From Actinomycetota bacterium (lineage in GTDB: Bacteria > Actinomycetota > Actinomycetes > Mycobacteriales > Mycobacteriaceae): a DNA stretch of 6,080 bases. The stretch spans positions 1-6,080 of the forward strand of contig SYAA01000351.1 of NCBI GenBank assembly GCA_005789055.1. The letters run 5' to 3'. This document shows, in pieces, positions 1 through 5,777 of this stretch. Within the stretch, counting starts at the first letter, position 1, and each line of letters opens with the position of its first letter. A program made the position numbers and the translations under genes. The notes beneath the pieces were generated by a model. It did not search any database. It was not told the origin of the DNA and saw only the letters and a program-made list of their open reading frames with translations.

Positions 1-110
1 CATACCGGCAGGTGCTGCTCGACGGTGCCGGGCACTGGATTCAGCAGGAGCGGCCCGAGGAGGTCACCACCGAACTGCTGGCGTTTCTCGCAGACGTCGA
101 GTGGGCATGA
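1..110 (+). CDS. Epoxide-hydrolase-like alpha/beta hydrolase, C-terminal end only
   Basis: Reading from base 3, the open frame gives 36 residues ending in a TGA at 108-110; the 5' part lies outside the window. The readable peptide has the block GAGHWIQQERPEEV followed by a leucine-rich final helix (TELLAFLADVEWA). In alpha/beta hydrolases of the soluble epoxide hydrolase group the histidine of a G-H-W-x-Q-x-E-x-P segment is the general base of the catalytic triad, here encoded at 33-35, and the last helix packs on the core. The nucleophile and acid residues cannot be seen. EphA (Rv3617) lies a few genes upstream of lpqG in M. tuberculosis, so an EphA-type enzyme is a fair guess. A haloalkane dehalogenase or another hydrolase of the same fold cannot be excluded from so short a piece. 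The family assignment is fairly safe; the substrate is not. Confidence 0.75.
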   Translation, partial: YRQVLLDGAGHWIQQERPEEVTTELLAFLADVEWA

Positions 111-115
111 ATTAG

Positions 116-130
116 CTGTTGGCGAAACAG
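116..130. other. Small perfect inverted repeat between the hydrolase gene and lpqG
   Basis: CTGTT (116-120) and AACAG (126-130) are perfect complements around a 5-base loop GGCGA. It starts five bases after the hydrolase stop and about 25 bases before lpqG. It could be a weak terminator for the upstream gene or an operator near the lpqG promoter. There is no T-tract and the stem is only 5 bp, so chance is also possible. Confidence 0.3.
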
Positions 131-144
131 TCGCGGAGGCGCGC

Positions 145-155
145 TACGGTGAATC
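145..155 (+). promoter_or_regulatory. Candidate -10 element of a leaderless lpqG promoter
   Basis: TACGGT at 145-150 fits the mycobacterial TANNNT -10 pattern and ends five bases before the lpqG ATG at 156, so transcription could start at or next to the A of the start codon. This agrees with the lack of a well-placed Shine-Dalgarno: the only GGAGG (135-139) is 16 bases from the ATG, too far to serve it. Leaderless mRNAs are common in mycobacteria. No good -35 is visible, so this is a suggestion only. Confidence 0.35.
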
Positions 156-887
156 ATGGCCACCCTCACAATTACGCGCCGGCGCACGGCAGCCATGGTT
201 GCTGGTGTCGTGGCGGCGACAGTCGCCGCGGGCCTCACCGGGTGTGACTCGAACGCCGGGCCGGTCGCGACGAGTCCGCGTCAGGTCACCGTGGTGGGCT
301 CGGGCGAGGTGCGAGGTGCGCCCGACACCCTGACAGCCGACGTAGGCATCGAGGTGGTGGCCCCCGACGCGACGGCCGCGATGAACCAGTCGAGTGATCG
401 CCAGCGAACGGTGATCGAGGCCCTGACAGCGGATGGGACCGACGCCAAGGACATCAGCACCACCGGGGTCAACCTGCAACCGCAGTACGGCGAGAATTCC
501 GTCGTCACCGGATACCGGGCCGGGAACACGATCCAGGTCAGGATTCGCGACCTCGACGCCGCCCCGGACCGGCTTGCCGCGATCGTCGATGCCGGCGGCG
601 ACGCCACTCGCATCAACTCGGTCACTTTCTCCATCGAGAACGACTCGACACTCGTCAGCGATGCTCGCGCCGAGGCCTTCGCCGACGCCAAGAACCGGGC
701 GCAGCAGTATGCGGAGTTGTCTGGTCTGTCTCTGGGGAGTGTCATCTCGATCTCTGAGGCACCCGGCAGCGGGCCGCCGGTGGCAGTTCCGATGCCGCGG
801 GCCGAAGCGATGGCGGCCCCGGTGCCACTGGAGCCGGGCGAGCAGACTGTGAGCTTCTCGGTCACCGCGGTCTGGGAATTGAACTAA
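156..887 (+). CDS. lpqG: LpqG-like SIMPL-domain (DUF541) lipoprotein
   Basis: A 243-residue exported lipoprotein. The N-terminus is a classic lipoprotein signal: basic RRR at residues 8-10, a hydrophobic alanine/valine stretch, and the lipobox LTGC at 27-30, making Cys30 the expected diacylated residue and anchoring the protein to the outer face of the membrane. The mature part is one SIMPL (DUF541) domain, opening with QVTVVGSGEVRGAPD (43-57) and closing with a final strand near 230-241. A proline/alanine-rich loop at about 202-227 precedes that strand. The family has no defined enzymatic role; relatives include periplasmic proteins such as E. coli YggE. The ATG at 156 is chosen because a stop codon sits two codons upstream in the same frame and because it gives a complete signal peptide. 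Its convergent arrangement with hpt matches lpqG (Rv3623) of M. tuberculosis. The lipoprotein and domain calls are strong; the function is unknown. Confidence 0.9.
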   Translation: MATLTITRRRTAAMVAGVVAATVAAGLTGCDSNAGPVATSPRQVTVVGSGEVRGAPDTLTADVGIEVVAPDATAAMNQSSDRQRTVIEALTADGTDAKDISTTGVNLQPQYGENSVVTGYRAGNTIQVRIRDLDAAPDRLAAIVDAGGDATRINSVTFSIENDSTLVSDARAEAFADAKNRAQQYAELSGLSLGSVISISEAPGSGPPVAVPMPRAEAMAAPVPLEPGEQTVSFSVTAVWELN

Positions 888-916
888 CCAGTGGGAGTTG
901 ACCTCACCGACAGATG

Positions 917-935
917 TGGGGAAACGAATTCCCCA
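917..935. terminator. Hairpin in the convergent lpqG/hpt spacer, possible bidirectional terminator
   Basis: TGGGGAA (917-923) pairs perfectly with TTCCCCA (929-935) around the loop ACGAA, giving a 7-bp stem with four G-C pairs in a row. It lies 30 bases after the lpqG stop and about 50 bases beyond the hpt stop, where a shared terminator for two facing genes is expected. No T-tract follows on either strand, which is usual for the proposed tail-less mycobacterial terminators but leaves the call uncertain. Confidence 0.5.
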
Positions 936-942
936 GCCCCCG

Positions 943-990
943 TTGACAATCAGGGTCCATTGACAATCAGGGCCCGCTGACGATCAGTGC
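943..990. repeat. Three-unit 17-bp tandem repeat reaching into the hpt stop codon
   Basis: Units start at 943, 960 and 977, exactly 17 bases apart. The first two share TTGACAATCAGGG plus a similar tail (TCCA versus CCCG). The third is degenerate (CTGACGATCAG) and contains the reverse complement of the hpt stop codon (984-986). The array therefore looks like copies of the hpt 3' end spread into the spacer, or the reverse. No other copy was seen in the window. Confidence 0.85.
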
Positions 991-1559
991 TGATAGACCT
1001 TTGGGTCAAGGGTGCCGATATAGGGCAGGTCGCGGTAGCGCTCCGCGTAATCCAGTCCATATCCGACGACGAATTCATTGGGAATGTCGAAGCCGATATA
1101 GGCGATCTCGAGATTGTCGCGCACCGCGTCGGGTTTGCGCAGCAGGGTGCACACCCGCAGTGACCGGGGATGGCGGGTGGCCAGGTTGCGTAGCAACCAG
1201 GACAGCGTCAATCCGGAGTCGACGATATCTTCCACGATCAGCACGTCTCGGTCGGCGATGTCGCGGTCGAGGTCTTTGAGGATGCGAACCACGCCCGAGG
1301 ACGATGTCGCTGATCCGTAGGAGCTCACCGCCATGAACTCCAACTGGGTGGGCAGCGGGATCGCGCGCGCCAGGTCGGTGACGAACATCACCGCGCCCTT
1401 GAGCACCGTCACCAACAGCAGATCCTGATCGGTGAGCACCTCGGCGTAGTCGCGGCCGACCTGGGCGCCGAGTTCGACGGTCCGGGCCGCAATCCGCTCC
1501 TCGGAGACCAACACCGACTTGATGTCCCCGGCATACAGCTCGTGCGCTGACACGCCCAC
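984..1559 (-). CDS. hpt: Hypoxanthine(-guanine) phosphoribosyltransferase
   Basis: A cytosolic purine-salvage enzyme of 191 residues that joins hypoxanthine or guanine to PRPP, giving IMP or GMP plus pyrophosphate. Visible family landmarks are the LKG turn of the PPi loop (53-55), the SSYG flexible-loop segment (79-82), the PRPP-binding signature [13 protein letters not shown] (106-118) with the acidic pair Glu110-Asp111, the base-contacting Lys142 in RKPDAV, and the conserved tail [18 protein letters not shown]. The start is a GTG at 1559. No strong Shine-Dalgarno precedes it, and a second GTG two codons downstream (1553) is an alternative; an ATG at 1568-1570 is in the wrong frame. It is the last gene of the minus-strand operon, 31 bases after tilS. 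In Firmicutes the TilS and HprT proteins form a complex; whether that holds here is untested. The sequence matches, from memory, mycobacterial Hpt very closely. Confidence 0.96.
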   Translation of the reverse strand: MGVSAHELYAGDIKSVLVSEERIAARTVELGAQVGRDYAEVLTDQDLLLVTVLKGAVMFVTDLARAIPLPTQLEFMAVSSYGSATSSSGVVRILKDLDRDIADRDVLIVEDIVDSGLTLSWLLRNLATRHPRSLRVCTLLRKPDAVRDNLEIAYIGFDIPNEFVVGYGLDYAERYRDLPYIGTLDPKVYQH

Positions 1560-1590
1560 AGCGTGCCATGCCGGGTGCGGATAGGAACAA

Positions 1591-2553
1591 TCAGACCGGT
1601 TCGCGACGTAGGGTCAGGAGAGCGCCGCGCCGCTGCACCAACAATCTGGTGTACGGCAGGTCCGAGCTGACCGCCACCGGCCCCTGGCCGCGCCAGGCGA
1701 CCACCACCGCGTCCACGGCCTTGATTTGAGGGTCGGTGAGCCCGCTCGCGCCGCCGGCGAGCAACCAGGCGCGGATCACCCGGCGCCGCAGGGCCGCGGG
1801 CAGCCCCTCGACGGCGGTGGCATCCAGGTCATCGCCGACCCGGGCCGCCGGTAGTTCATCAGCAGCCAGTCCATCGAGTGCGTCGGTGTCCTCGCGCAGC
1901 GCCGAGGCGGTCCGGACCAGCGCTTCGGCCACCCCGCCGCCCAGTACCTGTTCGAGCAGCGGCAGCACCTCGGTGCGCAGCCGCACCCGGGTGAACCGGG
2001 GATCGCTGTTGTGCGGGTCATCCCAGGCGGTGAGTCCGAGTTCGGCGCAGGCGGCACGGGTAAGTGCGCGACGGTGCCCCAGCAGCGGCCGGTACCACGG
2101 CGGGTCACTGGGCCGCATACCGGCGATCGACCGGGCACCTGAACCCCGGCCCAGCCCCATCAACACGGTCTCGGCCTGGTCGTCCAAGGTATGTCCGAGC
2201 AGCACCGGTGCGCCTTGCCGGGCGCCATCGAGTGCGCGGTACCGGGCGGTCCGGGCGGCCGCCTCCGGACCTCCGGCATGCCCTACCTGCACGCGCAGGA
2301 CCTCAGCCCGTACGCAGCCGAGCGCCCTGGCCTGTTCGGCGGCTGCTGCGGCCACCAGGTCGGAGTCGGGCTGGAGTCCGTGGTCGACGATCAGAGCTGT
2401 GGTGGGCAGGGTCGCAGCCGCGGCGGCGGTCAGCGCCAGCGAGTCGGGGCCACCGGACAGTGCCACGCACCAGAGGGGCGCGTCAGCAAGCCAGGTCGCG
2501 GCGAACCCGGCCAGCGTCGTGCGCAGCCCGGCTACAGCACCCGGTCGATCCAC
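1591..2553 (-). CDS. tilS: tRNA(Ile)-lysidine synthetase
   Basis: An ATP-dependent cytosolic enzyme of 320 residues that adds lysine to cytidine-34 of tRNA-Ile(CAU), changing its codon reading from AUG to AUA and its charging from Met to Ile; it is normally essential. Visible motifs are the N-type ATP pyrophosphatase P-loop SGGPDS (33-38), VDHGLQ (56-61), [10 protein letters not shown] (120-129), RPLLG (155-159) and [17 protein letters not shown] (177-193), the equivalent of the usual W-x-x-D-P-x-N block. The length fits the short actinobacterial form, which lacks the large C-terminal domains of the roughly 430-residue E. coli protein. The start is a GTG at 2553, giving MDRPGAV as in mycobacterial homologues. 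This makes the gene overlap the 3' end of the DUF2342 gene by 22 bases, suggesting translational coupling. It is followed by hpt after 31 bases. Confidence 0.96.
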   Translation of the reverse strand: MDRPGAVAGLRTTLAGFAATWLADAPLWCVALSGGPDSLALTAAAAATLPTTALIVDHGLQPDSDLVAAAAAEQARALGCVRAEVLRVQVGHAGGPEAAARTARYRALDGARQGAPVLLGHTLDDQAETVLMGLGRGSGARSIAGMRPSDPPWYRPLLGHRRALTRAACAELGLTAWDDPHNSDPRFTRVRLRTEVLPLLEQVLGGGVAEALVRTASALREDTDALDGLAADELPAARVGDDLDATAVEGLPAALRRRVIRAWLLAGGASGLTDPQIKAVDAVVVAWRGQGPVAVSSDLPYTRLLVQRRGALLTLRREPV

Positions 2554-3593
2554 CGCTGCGGATTTTCGATCTCGTCGGGTAGCGGCAGGGTGTGCGCAGC
2601 AGTCCAGACCGCATTGAAACGTGCCATCCCGACCCGGTCGACCACGTGGTCGACAAAGGCTTTGCCGCGGGTGTACTGACTGAGCTTCGCGTCCACTCCG
2701 AGCAGTGCGCGCAACACCCGTTGCAGCGGCGGCTGCGTGCGGTGTCGGCGGTCATCGAAGCGCCGGCGGATGAGTTGAACGGTTGGCACCACAGCGGGTC
2801 CGACGGCGTCCATCACATGATCGGCGTGCCCTTCGAGCAAGGTGCCGAGCACCAGCAGCCGATCAAGCGCCGCACGTTGCGGTTCGGACTGCACCGCGCG
2901 CAGCAGCCCGATGATGCCGTCGCTGCCAGCACCGGCGTCGCCTGTCCCGTGGCGACGGTCCTTGACGAAATCAGCAAGTCGGCCCAGGACTCGTCCGACA
3001 TCCTCGCCACCGTCGGAGGTGATCACTGCCAGCGCGCGCGACATGTATTGAGCCAGCCATGGATTGGCGGTGAACTGCACTCGATGGGTGACCTCGTGCA
3101 GGCACACCCACAGCCGAAAGTCTCTGGGCACCAACCGAAGTTGCTGTTCGGCCGAGATCACGTTGGGATAGACCAGAAGCAGACAACCGCCATCGTCACC
3201 ACCGAAAGGGTCGTACTGACCCAGGATGCCCGTGGAGACGAACGCCAACACCGCGCCGGTCTGCGCGCCGGCGAGACGACCGGCCATCGCATTGACCGCC
3301 GCGGTGGCACCACCGGTCATCACCCGCATGGAGTCCGACGCCGCGTGAATCCACTCCTCTCTGTTGACGACGCGGGCCTCGGCTACCGGCCCCTCACAGA
3401 GCAGTCCGGTCACATCACGGACGGGTTCTTCGGCAACGCGGGAGAATTCCGACAGGTCGGCGATCACCTGCCGGCGGGTGTAGTCGGTGGCAGGCGGACC
3501 GGGACGAGCAAGCCGGGCTCCCACCGTTGCAGCGAATCGCCAGTCGACTGCTTTCCCGACGGTCAACTCGGTGGGCCGGTCGAGCAGACTCAT
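2532..3593 (-). CDS. DUF2342-type zinc-metallopeptidase-like protein (Rv3626c-like)
   Basis: A 353-residue protein of the actinobacterial DUF2342/zincin-like family; members elsewhere have been labelled F420-biosynthesis-associated on the basis of context, without a proven reaction. The zinc-binding helix is plain: HEVTH at 166-170 within LWVCLHEVTHRVQF, with Glu167 as the presumed catalytic base. A second conserved helix, LLEGHADHVMD (252-262), offers Glu254 as the probable third ligand. No signal peptide or membrane segment is seen, so it is probably cytosolic. The ATG at 3593 overlaps the stop of the upstream carboxypeptidase gene as ATGA (3590-3593), and its own end overlaps the tilS start. 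Both overlaps point to one polycistronic mRNA with coupled translation. The peptidase fold is a confident call. Substrate and role are unknown, and a non-catalytic binding role cannot be ruled out. Confidence 0.88.
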   Translation of the reverse strand: MSLLDRPTELTVGKAVDWRFAATVGARLARPGPPATDYTRRQVIADLSEFSRVAEEPVRDVTGLLCEGPVAEARVVNREEWIHAASDSMRVMTGGATAAVNAMAGRLAGAQTGAVLAFVSTGILGQYDPFGGDDGGCLLLVYPNVISAEQQLRLVPRDFRLWVCLHEVTHRVQFTANPWLAQYMSRALAVITSDGGEDVGRVLGRLADFVKDRRHGTGDAGAGSDGIIGLLRAVQSEPQRAALDRLLVLGTLLEGHADHVMDAVGPAVVPTVQLIRRRFDDRRHRTQPPLQRVLRALLGVDAKLSQYTRGKAFVDHVVDRVGMARFNAVWTAAHTLPLPDEIENPQRWIDRVL

Positions 3594-4969
3594 GATCCAC
3601 AGCCGCAGGTGCGCAGCAGGCCAGCCAGCGCATCTATGGCGGTTCGTCCCTCGATCCCGGCGTTGTTGGAAATGAATGCGAAGGTCAGCACCCGGTCATT
3701 GATATCGGTGACGATCCCGGCCAACGAGTTGATTTTCGTCAGTGACCCGGTCTTGGCGCGCAGCCAGCCCGCCGGGGATGTCACCGGATCACCACCGACG
3801 AAACGGTTCGACAGGGTGCCGCTTCCCGCGGCGATCGGTAGCAGGTCGACCATCGGCCGAAGTACCGGTTGGTCGGGACCGGCGGCCGCGTTCACCACCT
3901 CGTCGAGAGTCTTGGCGGTCAGCAGGTTGGCCACCGACAGACCGCTGGAGTCCACCAGCGATGCTCCGGCCATATCGATGTTCGCCGACGCCAGTGTGGC
4001 CACCACGGCATCGACGGCGCCGGCGAAGCTCAGCGGCCGGCCGGTCGCCTTCGCCACTTCGCGGCCGATGGTCTCGGCCATCACGTTGTCTGAGGTGTTC
4101 ATCATTTCCAGCAGCCGTTCCATCAGCGGAGCGGACTGCACCGATGCCAGTTGCCTGCCGCCGGCCGGGCCGGGCGCGAAGGTGACCCGGGCCGGGTCGA
4201 TGCCGAGGGCTGCCGCGAGCGCACGGCCGGCATCGAGTGCCGGCGTCGCTGACCGCCGGGATTCAAGCGTGGACGGCTGAATCCTTCCGGCATCGAGCAT
4301 CACCGATTGGATGGGCGCGATGTCGCCGCCCCAGATATCCGCGGGATCCCAGCCGGGTGCCATATCGGGGCCAGTGAACAGCGAGGTGTCCACCTGCACC
4401 GCGGTCGCCGTGATACCGCTTGTGCGAACCTGATCGGCCAGGTCGGCGATCCTGGCCGCGCCGCGGTACCAGGTTGGCACGCCGGGCGCGGCAGCCGACA
4501 GCGTCGGGTCGCCGCCTCCCACGAGCACGACCACGCCGGGCATCCGGCTCTGATCGGCGGCCTGGACCGTCGTGGTGATGCGGGTATCGCGATCGAGCGT
4601 GAGAAGGGCGGCTGCCGTCGTCAGCACTTTGTTGGTCGACGCCGGCAGCATCGGAACCCCGGCACGCTGCTCCCACAGCTGCTGCCCGGTCTTGGCGTCG
4701 GTGATGCGGCCGCTGAGGGTGCCGAGGTTGGGATCGGCGACGGCGGCGGCCAGCGTGGCCGTCAAGCCCTGGGTGGTCGGCACGGCCGCCGAGTCGGGGA
4801 CACTCACCACGGCCGGGTTCGCGCTGACGAGTTGCCGCGGCGCGGGGACCTGAGCGTTGCTTTTGCCTCCGGAGCCCAGTAGCGCCGCAGCGGCGACTAC
4901 CACGGCGACCAGTGCGATCACCGCGGCCGCCAGCACCACACTGGTGCCGCGCGCCGGTGTGCGGACCAT
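3590..4969 (-). CDS. dacB: D-alanyl-D-alanine carboxypeptidase, PBP4/DacB type (Rv3627c-like)
   Basis: An exported or membrane-anchored class C penicillin-binding protein of 459 residues that removes the terminal D-Ala from, or cuts cross-links in, peptidoglycan stem peptides. The N-terminus has basic residues (Arg3, Arg7) and a hydrophobic run at about 11-31; S37-N-A39 could be a signal peptidase site, or the segment may remain as an anchor. Catalytic motifs occur in order: STNK at 111-114 (Ser111 nucleophile, Lys114), SDN at 293-295 and KTGS at 406-409. The wide SxxK-SxN gap fits the inserted domains of the PBP4 family (peptidase family S13). The ATG at 4969 is chosen because AGGAGG lies just upstream and a proper signal follows. 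The frame stays open to 5239, but that extension reads through the tandem-repeat spacer and is not credible. It is the first gene of the operon and its stop overlaps the next start. The tail ends in TCGCGS, an unusual Cys-Gly-Cys. Confidence 0.95.
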   Translation of the reverse strand: MVRTPARGTSVVLAAAVIALVAVVVAAAALLGSGGKSNAQVPAPRQLVSANPAVVSVPDSAAVPTTQGLTATLAAAVADPNLGTLSGRITDAKTGQQLWEQRAGVPMLPASTNKVLTTAAALLTLDRDTRITTTVQAADQSRMPGVVVLVGGGDPTLSAAAPGVPTWYRGAARIADLADQVRTSGITATAVQVDTSLFTGPDMAPGWDPADIWGGDIAPIQSVMLDAGRIQPSTLESRRSATPALDAGRALAAALGIDPARVTFAPGPAGGRQLASVQSAPLMERLLEMMNTSDNVMAETIGREVAKATGRPLSFAGAVDAVVATLASANIDMAGASLVDSSGLSVANLLTAKTLDEVVNAAAGPDQPVLRPMVDLLPIAAGSGTLSNRFVGGDPVTSPAGWLRAKTGSLTKINSLAGIVTDINDRVLTFAFISNNAGIEGRTAIDALAGLLRTCGCGS

Positions 4970-4972
4970 GAC

Positions 4973-4978
4973 CCTCCT
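4973..4978 (-). promoter_or_regulatory. Ribosome binding site deciding the carboxypeptidase start
   Basis: Reading the minus strand, AGGAGG (4978 to 4973) is followed by GTC and the ATG at 4969. This full-consensus Shine-Dalgarno fixes the start against the much longer open frame. The three-base gap is shorter than the usual 5-9 bases. The next in-frame candidate, a GTG at codon 11, would remove the basic signal-peptide head and has no suitable site. Confidence 0.7.
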
Positions 4979-5019
4979 GATACTGCGTCCGGGAAGGGCG
5001 CCCCGTTCGGAGTTCCCTC

Positions 5020-5101
5020 TGCCCGATGAACCTTCGCGCCCAATAGACCTTCGTGCCCGATGAACCATCGCGCCCAAGGACCATTGTGCCCAATGAACCC
5101 G
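5020..5101. repeat. Five-unit 17-bp tandem repeat in the dacB-ppa divergent spacer
   Basis: Five head-to-tail units occupy 5020-5036, 5037-5053, 5054-5070, 5071-5086 and 5087-5101. The consensus is YGCCCRATGAACCWTCG. Units 1 and 3 differ at one base (CCTTCG versus CCATCG). Unit 2 has ATAGA for ATGAA, unit 4 has lost one base, and unit 5 is truncated. Unit 3 also contains the inverted repeat CGATG-AAC-CATCG (5058-5070). The array lies between the two divergent start codons (4969 and 5175), where both promoters must be. Confidence 0.9.
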
Positions 5102-5158
5102 TGAAAAAGGGTATCGCTGCGTACTGTGGTGCCGCGTCGCCGACTGGCGGCCAGAGCC

Positions 5159-5167
5159 AGGGAGGAG
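5159..5167 (+). promoter_or_regulatory. Ribosome binding site deciding the ppa GTG start
   Basis: AGGGAGGAG at 5159-5167 lies seven bases before the GTG at 5175, an ideal spacing. It supports GTG as the start codon and a 162-residue protein beginning [12 protein letters not shown], the same length as mycobacterial Ppa. Confidence 0.85.
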
Positions 5168-5174
5168 TCGGACG

Positions 5175-5663
5175 GTGCACTTCGATGTCACGATCGAGAT
5201 CCCGAAAGGCCAGCGCAACAAGTACGAGATCGACCACAAAACCGGCAGATTGCGCCTGGACCGCTACCTGTACACACCGATGGGGTATCCGGCCGACTAC
5301 GGCTACATCGAAGACACCCTCGGCGAGGACGGCGATCCACTCGATGCGCTGGTCCTGCTGCCCGAATCAGTGCATCCCGGTGTCATCGTCCTCGCCCGCG
5401 CGGTCGGGATGTTTCAGATGGTCGACGACGCCGGCGGCGACGACAAGGTGATCTGCGTTCCAGCCGGTGACCACCGCTGGGATCACATCACTGACCTCGC
5501 CGATGTGCCCAGCCACGAACTCGACACAATCAAGCACTTCTTCATCCACTACAAGGATCTCGAGCCGGGTAAGTACGTCGAGGGCGCCGATTTTGTGGGG
5601 CGCGCCGCGGCGGAGGCCGAGATCGAACGGTCCCGAGTTCGGTTCGCGGCCGAAGGGCACTAA
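5175..5663 (+). CDS. ppa: Inorganic pyrophosphatase, family I
   Basis: A soluble, metal-dependent cytosolic enzyme of 162 residues that hydrolyses pyrophosphate to two phosphates, pulling forward nucleic-acid synthesis, aminoacylation and phosphoribosyl transfer. The family signature DGDPLD (52-57) carries three metal-binding aspartates. Upstream are [11 protein letters not shown] (8-18, with Glu8, Lys16 and Glu18) and Tyr42; downstream are Asp84, Asp89 and Lys91 in the [10 protein letters not shown] segment, and [13 protein letters not shown], which completes the active site. The length is that of bacterial family I enzymes. The GTG start is set by an ideal ribosome binding site. The M. tuberculosis enzyme is reported to have two unusual active-site histidines, His21 and His86; this protein keeps His21 but has Ala at 86. 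The gene is transcribed divergently from the dacB-led operon, and a C-rich tract begins directly after its stop. Confidence 0.97.
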   Translation: MHFDVTIEIPKGQRNKYEIDHKTGRLRLDRYLYTPMGYPADYGYIEDTLGEDGDPLDALVLLPESVHPGVIVLARAVGMFQMVDDAGGDDKVICVPAGDHRWDHITDLADVPSHELDTIKHFFIHYKDLEPGKYVEGADFVGRAAAEAEIERSRVRFAAEGH

Positions 5664-5664
5664 A

Positions 5665-5701
5665 CCCCTTCCCCGCCACCCTGTCCCACCGCCCCGTCCC
5701 C
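5665..5701 (-). other. Six-tract G-quadruplex motif (minus strand); C-rich rut-like tract after ppa on the + strand
   Basis: The + strand has six runs of three or four C at 5665-5668, 5671-5674, 5679-5681, 5685-5687, 5692-5695 and 5698-5701, separated by 2-4 bases, so the minus strand carries six G-tracts with short loops. On the ppa mRNA this is a nearly G-free, C-rich stretch beginning one base after the stop codon, the composition favoured by Rho utilisation sites. It may end ppa transcription, since no strong intrinsic terminator was found here. Only an imperfect GC-rich hairpin can be drawn at about 5701-5725. Confidence 0.6.
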
Positions 5702-5740
5702 ACCGCGCGGGTATGCCGGCGGGTGAGAGTTTTCCTGGCC

Positions 5741-5757
5741 GTAACGCACGGTAACGC
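5741..5757 (+). repeat. GTAACGC direct repeat with a 10-bp period upstream of the OHCU-decarboxylase-like gene
   Basis: GTAACGC occurs at 5741-5747 and again at 5751-5757, separated by ACG, so the copies sit one helical turn apart on the same DNA face. The pair ends 20 bases before the next start codon. That position and spacing suit a regulator binding as a head-to-tail dimer, but no particular regulator is recognised. Confidence 0.5.
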
Positions 5758-5777
5758 TGTTGTGGCATCTGTTTTTC

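Noticed and set aside
943..996. TTGACA hexamers as an antisense promoter pointing into hpt
   Set aside because: No acceptable -10 hexamer lies 16-18 bases downstream of either copy; the best candidates (ATCAGG, ATCAGT) are poor.
1736..2617. A 293-codon + strand open frame opposite tilS
   Set aside because: Its composition is Ser/Ala/Arg-rich with no recognisable motif, while the minus strand encodes all TilS motifs.
2592..4280. A 562-codon open frame on the + strand antisense to the DUF2342 and carboxypeptidase genes
   Set aside because: Its low-complexity, Arg/Ser/His-rich translation has no domain. It follows from GC-rich codon use on the minus strand, where the real genes have complete catalytic motifs.
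5020..5101. CRISPR array
   Set aside because: The 17-bp units are directly abutting with no spacers between them, and no cas gene is present.
5109..5127. GGGTAT (5109-5114) as a SigF-type -10, or TACTGT (5122-5127) as a SigA -10 for ppa
   Set aside because: Neither has a convincing -35 at the right distance, so the ppa promoter cannot be placed from sequence alone.
4970..5239. N-terminal extension of the carboxypeptidase by 90 codons
   Set aside because: It would start inside ppa and translate the tandem repeats. The ATG at 4969 has an AGGAGG and is followed by a complete signal or anchor sequence.
5701..5725. Intrinsic terminator after ppa
   Set aside because: The GC-rich arms CACCGCGCGG and CCGGCGGGTG mismatch at three central positions and are followed only by a short TTTT, too weak to list as a terminator.
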